Below are positions 13,572-16,749 of a stretch of 16,749 nt of DNA, piece by piece. Source of the DNA: Desulfatirhabdium sp964549995 (GTDB taxonomy: Bacteria; Desulfobacterota; Desulfobacteria; Desulfobacterales; Desulfatirhabdiaceae); the NCBI GenBank assembly GCA_964549995.1, contig CAZJXF010000076.1, forward strand, positions 1-16,749, given 5' to 3'. A model generated the notes under the pieces. That model was not told the DNA's origin. It did not search any database and saw only the letters and a program-made list of their open reading frames with translations. Made by a program: the position numbers and the translations under genes. Position 1 is the stretch's first letter. Each line of letters starts with the position of its first letter.

Positions 13572-14918
13572 TCATCCTTTTTTCAACTGATACCTGTCGA
13601 TCTTGTTGTAGAGGGTCAGGCGGCTGATCTTGAGAATGGCGGCCGCCTGGGAAATGTTCCAATTGGTGCGGTTCAGAATGTTCAGAATGTGCTGTCTTTC
13701 CACGGCATCCAGAGATAGGTCTTCCACCGGCTCCGGTGTCGATTGAAACGGAAAGGACAGATCGCTGACCTCGATGCGTGTCCCCCTGGCCCCCACCATG
13801 GCACGTTCGATGACGTTGCGAAGCTCGCGGATGTTTCCCGGCCAATGGTAGCGCATCAGCACATCGAGGGTTTCAGGAGAAAGGTCCGTGATCGGCTTGT
13901 TCATCGACCGGGCGAAGCGGTTGAGAAAAAATCGGGCGATCAGGGGAATATCGGATTTTCGCTCCCGCAGCGGCGGGATGGTGATGGAAAACACGTTCAG
14001 TCTGTAGTACAGGTCTTCGCGGAAACTGCCTTCCTTGACCGCCTGCTCCAGATCCCGGTTGGTGGCGCTGATAATCCGAAAATCCACCTGAATCTGCTTG
14101 TCCCCGCCAAGGCGCGTAAACTGCCTGGTTTCGATCACCCGCAAGAGATCCATCTGCATCTTCCTGCCGATGTTGCCGATCTCATCCAGAAACAGGGTAC
14201 CCTTGTCCGCCATCTCCAGCTTTCCCCGCCTGCGGTACATCGCACCCGTGAATGCGCCCTTTTCGTGTCCGAACAGCTCGCTTTCCAGAAGACCTTCCGT
14301 ATAGGCGCCGCAATTGATGGTGATCATGGGGAAATATTTCCGGTTGCTGCTGCTGTGAATGGCCATTGCCACCAGCTCCTTCCCGGTGCCGCTTTCCCCG
14401 CGGATCATGACTGTCGAATCGGTCTGCGCCACGGTAGCGACCTTGTTCATGACCTGCCGGATCGCATCGCTTTCCCCGATGATCTCATCCGAGCAAGTGA
14501 TCTCTTCCAACTGCTGTCGAAGGGTACGGTTTTCTGCGATCAACCGGCGCTGCTGAACGGCATTGCGAATCAAATGACTGATCTCGTCCGGATCGATGGG
14601 CTTGACGATATAGTCGAATGCCCCCTCCTTCATGGCCTGAACGCTGGTATCCACCGTAGCGAAGGCCGTCATGACGATCGTCACGATCTCCTTGTCGATT
14701 TCCTTGATCCGCCGCTGCAGCTCGAGCCCGTCCATCCCGGGCATCTTGATATCCAGCAGCACGATGTCCCAAGAGTCATCCTGAAGTTTCTGAAGCGCGA
14801 CGAGTGCCTCTTCGGCCGTATCCACACGATATCCATCCATGCGGAACCATTTGTACAAAGAATCCCGGACCGAAGCTTCGTCATCGACGATCAGAATACC
14901 GATATCCGCTGGTTTCAT
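13572..14918 (-). CDS. Sigma-54-dependent response regulator (NtrC family)
   Basis: The protein has 448 residues in three domains. The receiver (1-125) has the acidic pair Asp12-Asp13, phospho-acceptor Asp56 in LLDIKMPGMDG, and Lys106. The AAA+ domain (about 143-380) has Walker A GESGTGKE (174-181), the sigma-54 contact loop GAFTGA (221-226), Walker B LFLDE (242-246) and WPGNIREL (359-366). The C-terminal Fis-type helix-turn-helix (about 405-445) has NISQAAAILKISRLTLYNKI. All key residues are present, so it should be an active sigma-54 activator. ATG 14918 begins the receiver; an upstream in-frame ATG lies in heptanucleotide repeats and would add a spurious low-complexity tail. The likely partner is the kinase upstream, and the likely target is the promoter at 11493. 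Confidence 0.95.
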   Translation of the reverse strand: MKPADIGILIVDDEASVRDSLYKWFRMDGYRVDTAEEALVALQKLQDDSWDIVLLDIKMPGMDGLELQRRIKEIDKEIVTIVMTAFATVDTSVQAMKEGAFDYIVKPIDPDEISHLIRNAVQQRRLIAENRTLRQQLEEITCSDEIIGESDAIRQVMNKVATVAQTDSTVMIRGESGTGKELVAMAIHSSSNRKYFPMITINCGAYTEGLLESELFGHEKGAFTGAMYRRRGKLEMADKGTLFLDEIGNIGRKMQMDLLRVIETRQFTRLGGDKQIQVDFRIISATNRDLEQAVKEGSFREDLYYRLNVFSITIPPLRERKSDIPLIARFFLNRFARSMNKPITDLSPETLDVLMRYHWPGNIRELRNVIERAMVGARGTRIEVSDLSFPFQSTPEPVEDLSLDAVERQHILNILNRTNWNISQAAAILKISRLTLYNKIDRYQLKKG

Positions 14919-14951
14919 GGTGAGACGATCCTTTGTTTCGAAAGAGGCTAT

Positions 14952-15014
14952 GGGTAGTGGATAGTGGGTAGTCGGCAGTCGGCAGTGGGCAGTGGGCAGT
15001 GGGCAGTGGGCAGT
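14952..15014. repeat. Nine tandem heptanucleotides, GGGCAGT type
   Basis: Nine 7-nt units run from 14952: GGGTAGT, GGATAGT, GGGTAGT, CGGCAGT twice, then GGGCAGT four times. The tract lies between the kinase and regulator genes and next to a truncated foldback repeat. Confidence 0.95.
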
Positions 15015-15024
15015 ACGCATAGGT

Positions 15025-15104
15025 GATGGTCTTGTAAAAAGTCGCCTTTCCCCTTATGTTGGGGTATTGCCGGGCCTGAGCATGGGAACGGGAACGCCGG
15101 GGCA
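15025..15104 (+). repeat. Truncated foldback repeat copy (left end)
   Basis: GATGGTCTTGTAAAAAGTC (15025-15043) and the following CCGGGCCTGAGCATGGG align with the left ~80 bp of the copy at 9947. The match ends about 10 nt before the kinase stop codon. The right half is missing. Confidence 0.8.
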
Positions 15105-15112
15105 CCTCGACA

Positions 15113-16597
15113 TCATGGCTTCGGCTGCTGGGTTCGGGGAAGGGTAATGGTGAACTCGCTTCCTTCTCCCACCCGAGATTCGACCTGAATGGTGCCCCCA
15201 TGCCTTCGCACGATACCATACACGACCGCAAGCCCCAGGCCCAGGCTCTTGCTCGATTCCTTCGTCGAAAAGAACGGCTCGAAAATGTGCGGCAACTGGT
15301 CCGCCGGAATGCCGGATCCAAAATCTCTCAACCGAAGCCGAACGACCGCCGGATCTCCCCAATCCGTCGAAACGACAATGCGTCCACCGGACGGCGAGGA
15401 TTCGATGGCATTGACGATCATGGCCACCAGAATCTGCTGGATGGCCCCTGGGTCGCATTGAATCCGGTCTTCGCCTTCCCCCAGGTTTCGTTCGATCACC
15501 ACTTGTTTCATCCGGGCGCTGTGATCGATGACCTTGACAGCCGTATCGATGATCTCATGGAGATGGGCTTCCTTGAGGTCCCCCGACGCCCGCTTTGCAA
15601 ACAACATCAGGTTCTGGACGATTCCGCCGCACCGCTTGGCTTCGTCTGCAATGAAGGAGAGATTGGAGCGAACGTTGTCGATCGCATCGGAGCGCTCTTC
15701 GACGCGGTCAAGGTACCGAAGCGACAGTTTTGCATAGGATAGAATGCCCGAAAGCGGGTTGTTGATTTCATGCGCAACCATTGCAGCAAGCTTTCCGAGG
15801 GATGCCATCTTTTCGGAAAACACAAGGCTCTCCTGAGCCCTTCTGCGCTCTTCGGCTTCCATCCGCAGCTGCTTCTCGGTCCTGTAACTCTGCCGCACCA
15901 TAACCGCCATCAAGGAAAAGACCATCAGCAGGATGATCCCGGAGATATGCATGACCGAGCGGATCAACCGGTCGATCTCGGCTGCAACATCGTCGATGTA
16001 GATGCCGGTTCCGATGATCCATCCCCAGGGTTCGAACCCCTTGACATAGGAAATCTTGGGGACGATGTGGTTTGGGTTATCCCGATCCTGCCACAAATAG
16101 TCCACATAGCCCGCACCCTGCCGCCGCACCACATCTACGAAGGCAACGAAGACGCGTTTTCCGTTTGGATCCCGATAATCGCTCAGATCGGCACCGTTCA
16201 GATCCGTTCGATACGGGTGGATCACCATCCGTGGATGCATGTCGTTGATCCAGAAGTAATCCTTCAGGTGCTGGCCATAGGTCATGTTGCGAATCTGGTC
16301 GATGGCCTGCCGCTGGGCCTGCTCTCGGCTGATGAGTCCTCTCCGCTCGTCGTTTTCCAGCTTCGCGAGGATGTTCCAAGCCGACGTGGTGAGTTCACGG
16401 ATCATTTCGCGTTTTCGCTCCATGCTGTTCTCCCGAATGGTGGGAATGACCAGCAGGAACAGGGCCAAAACGAACAAGGCGATGCTGAGCCCCGTCGGCA
16501 GAAGGATCTTCAGCCCGAAGGATTTCCAGTGAAATGTGGAATCCGAATCGCTCATCGTTTGTTGCATGTGGACCAAGGTCGTTTTGACCGCTTCCAT
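15113..16597 (-). CDS. Membrane sensor histidine kinase with extracytoplasmic sCache_2 domain
   Basis: The protein has 494 residues. Membrane helix 1 is about 28-54 and helix 2 about 214-234. Between them lies an sCache_2 sensor with its typical YFWINDMHPRMVIHPYR (114-130), GYVDYLW (163-169), KISYVKGF and PWGWIIGTGIYIDDV (190-204). HisKA has HEINNPL with phospho-acceptor His276. The ATPase domain has Asn396 (N box), DFGSGIP (G1) and GLGLAVVYGIV (G2). Domains of this type often bind short carboxylates such as acetate, propionate or pyruvate. It precedes the NtrC-type regulator on the same strand and is taken as its partner. The start is uncertain: ATG 16597 lacks a clear ribosome-binding site, and ATG 16556 would also keep helix 1 intact. 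Confidence 0.93.
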   Translation of the reverse strand: MEAVKTTLVHMQQTMSDSDSTFHWKSFGLKILLPTGLSIALFVLALFLLVIPTIRENSMERKREMIRELTTSAWNILAKLENDERRGLISREQAQRQAIDQIRNMTYGQHLKDYFWINDMHPRMVIHPYRTDLNGADLSDYRDPNGKRVFVAFVDVVRRQGAGYVDYLWQDRDNPNHIVPKISYVKGFEPWGWIIGTGIYIDDVAAEIDRLIRSVMHISGIILLMVFSLMAVMVRQSYRTEKQLRMEAEERRRAQESLVFSEKMASLGKLAAMVAHEINNPLSGILSYAKLSLRYLDRVEERSDAIDNVRSNLSFIADEAKRCGGIVQNLMLFAKRASGDLKEAHLHEIIDTAVKVIDHSARMKQVVIERNLGEGEDRIQCDPGAIQQILVAMIVNAIESSPSGGRIVVSTDWGDPAVVRLRLRDFGSGIPADQLPHIFEPFFSTKESSKSLGLGLAVVYGIVRRHGGTIQVESRVGEGSEFTITLPRTQQPKP

Positions 16598-16611
16598 GAA
16601 AGATAATGGAC

Positions 16612-16669
16612 TCTCAACAAGTCAGATAGCTTATTCGCGTGAGTGCGAGTTGCGTAAGTGCGTAAGTTT
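16612..16669. repeat. Degenerate terminal repeat and short GTGCGTAA-type tandem repeats
   Basis: TGGACTCTCAACAAGTC (16612-16628 region) is a degraded terminal repeat. It is followed by GTGAGTGCGAGT and two copies of an 8-mer close to GTGCGTAA. This is the third place where short tandem repeats adjoin a terminal repeat of the 310-bp family. Confidence 0.55.
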
Positions 16670-16749
16670 GATAGACTCGCAAAAAGTCGCCTCTTACCGA
16701 TTTTCTTCCAATGCCGGGCTTCCAGCAGGAGGGCGGGTGGTGTTTTGCG
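16670..16749 (+). repeat. Foldback repeat copy, cut by the window edge
   Basis: Starting with GATAGACTCGCAAAAAGTC (16670-16688), these 80 bp are nearly identical to the reverse complement of the end of the copy at 9630-9939, including the GCAGGAGGGCGGGTGGTG block. The element continues beyond the window. Confidence 0.85.

Noticed and set aside
14919..15020. 34-residue N-terminal extension of the response regulator
   Set aside because: It is a translation of the heptanucleotide repeats (HCPLPTA-type periodicity). The receiver domain begins properly at ATG 14918.

Overview
The window carries twelve recognisable protein genes and an unusually dense set of non-coding repeats. The gene content suggests a Gram-negative anaerobe: a YjiM-type double-cubane-cluster protein, a TonB-dependent outer-membrane receptor, an OFA-family carboxylate transporter with a sigma-54 promoter, an sCache histidine kinase with an NtrC-type regulator, and an archaemetzincin. 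Together with the repeat style this fits best with a sulfate-reducing or syntrophic Desulfobacterota (Desulfobacteria). That placement is inference, because no marker gene is present.

Left part (185-8382, all minus strand, listed in transcription order). A protein fusing an RsbW-like ATPase with GNAT-like domains is translationally coupled to a HisC-like aminotransferase. A leader with a strong terminator-type hairpin precedes a TonB-dependent receptor, which is followed after 27 nt by a SAM methyltransferase. After two repeat-filled gaps come a xylose-isomerase-like TIM-barrel protein and yjiM. A plus-strand GNAT gene (8438-9448) diverges from the ATPase/GNAT gene across only 55 nt, and the two proteins appear to share a homologous module.

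Middle (9449-10437). This is a repeat island: heptanucleotide tandem repeats, then two ~310-bp foldback elements placed head to head. Both have the terminal inverted repeat GATGGYCTCGCAAAAAGTC, and the same 7-mer (ATAAAAT) lies at all three junctions. Related full, partial or decayed copies lie at 1-78, 1366-1677, 11195-11268, 15025-15104 and 16670-16749. A Tat-exported DUF882/MepK-like peptidase follows at 10438.

Right part (11077-16597). An OFA-family MFS transporter gene (plus) has a near-perfect -24/-12 promoter and a 16-bp dyad about 100 bp upstream that is placed like an enhancer. Convergent to it, across a shared hairpin terminator, lies a minus-strand unit: sCache histidine kinase, sigma-54-dependent response regulator, archaemetzincin. 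The simplest reading is a local circuit in which the kinase senses a small carboxylate and the regulator switches on the transporter. The kinase and regulator genes are separated by 194 nt of repeat-derived DNA.
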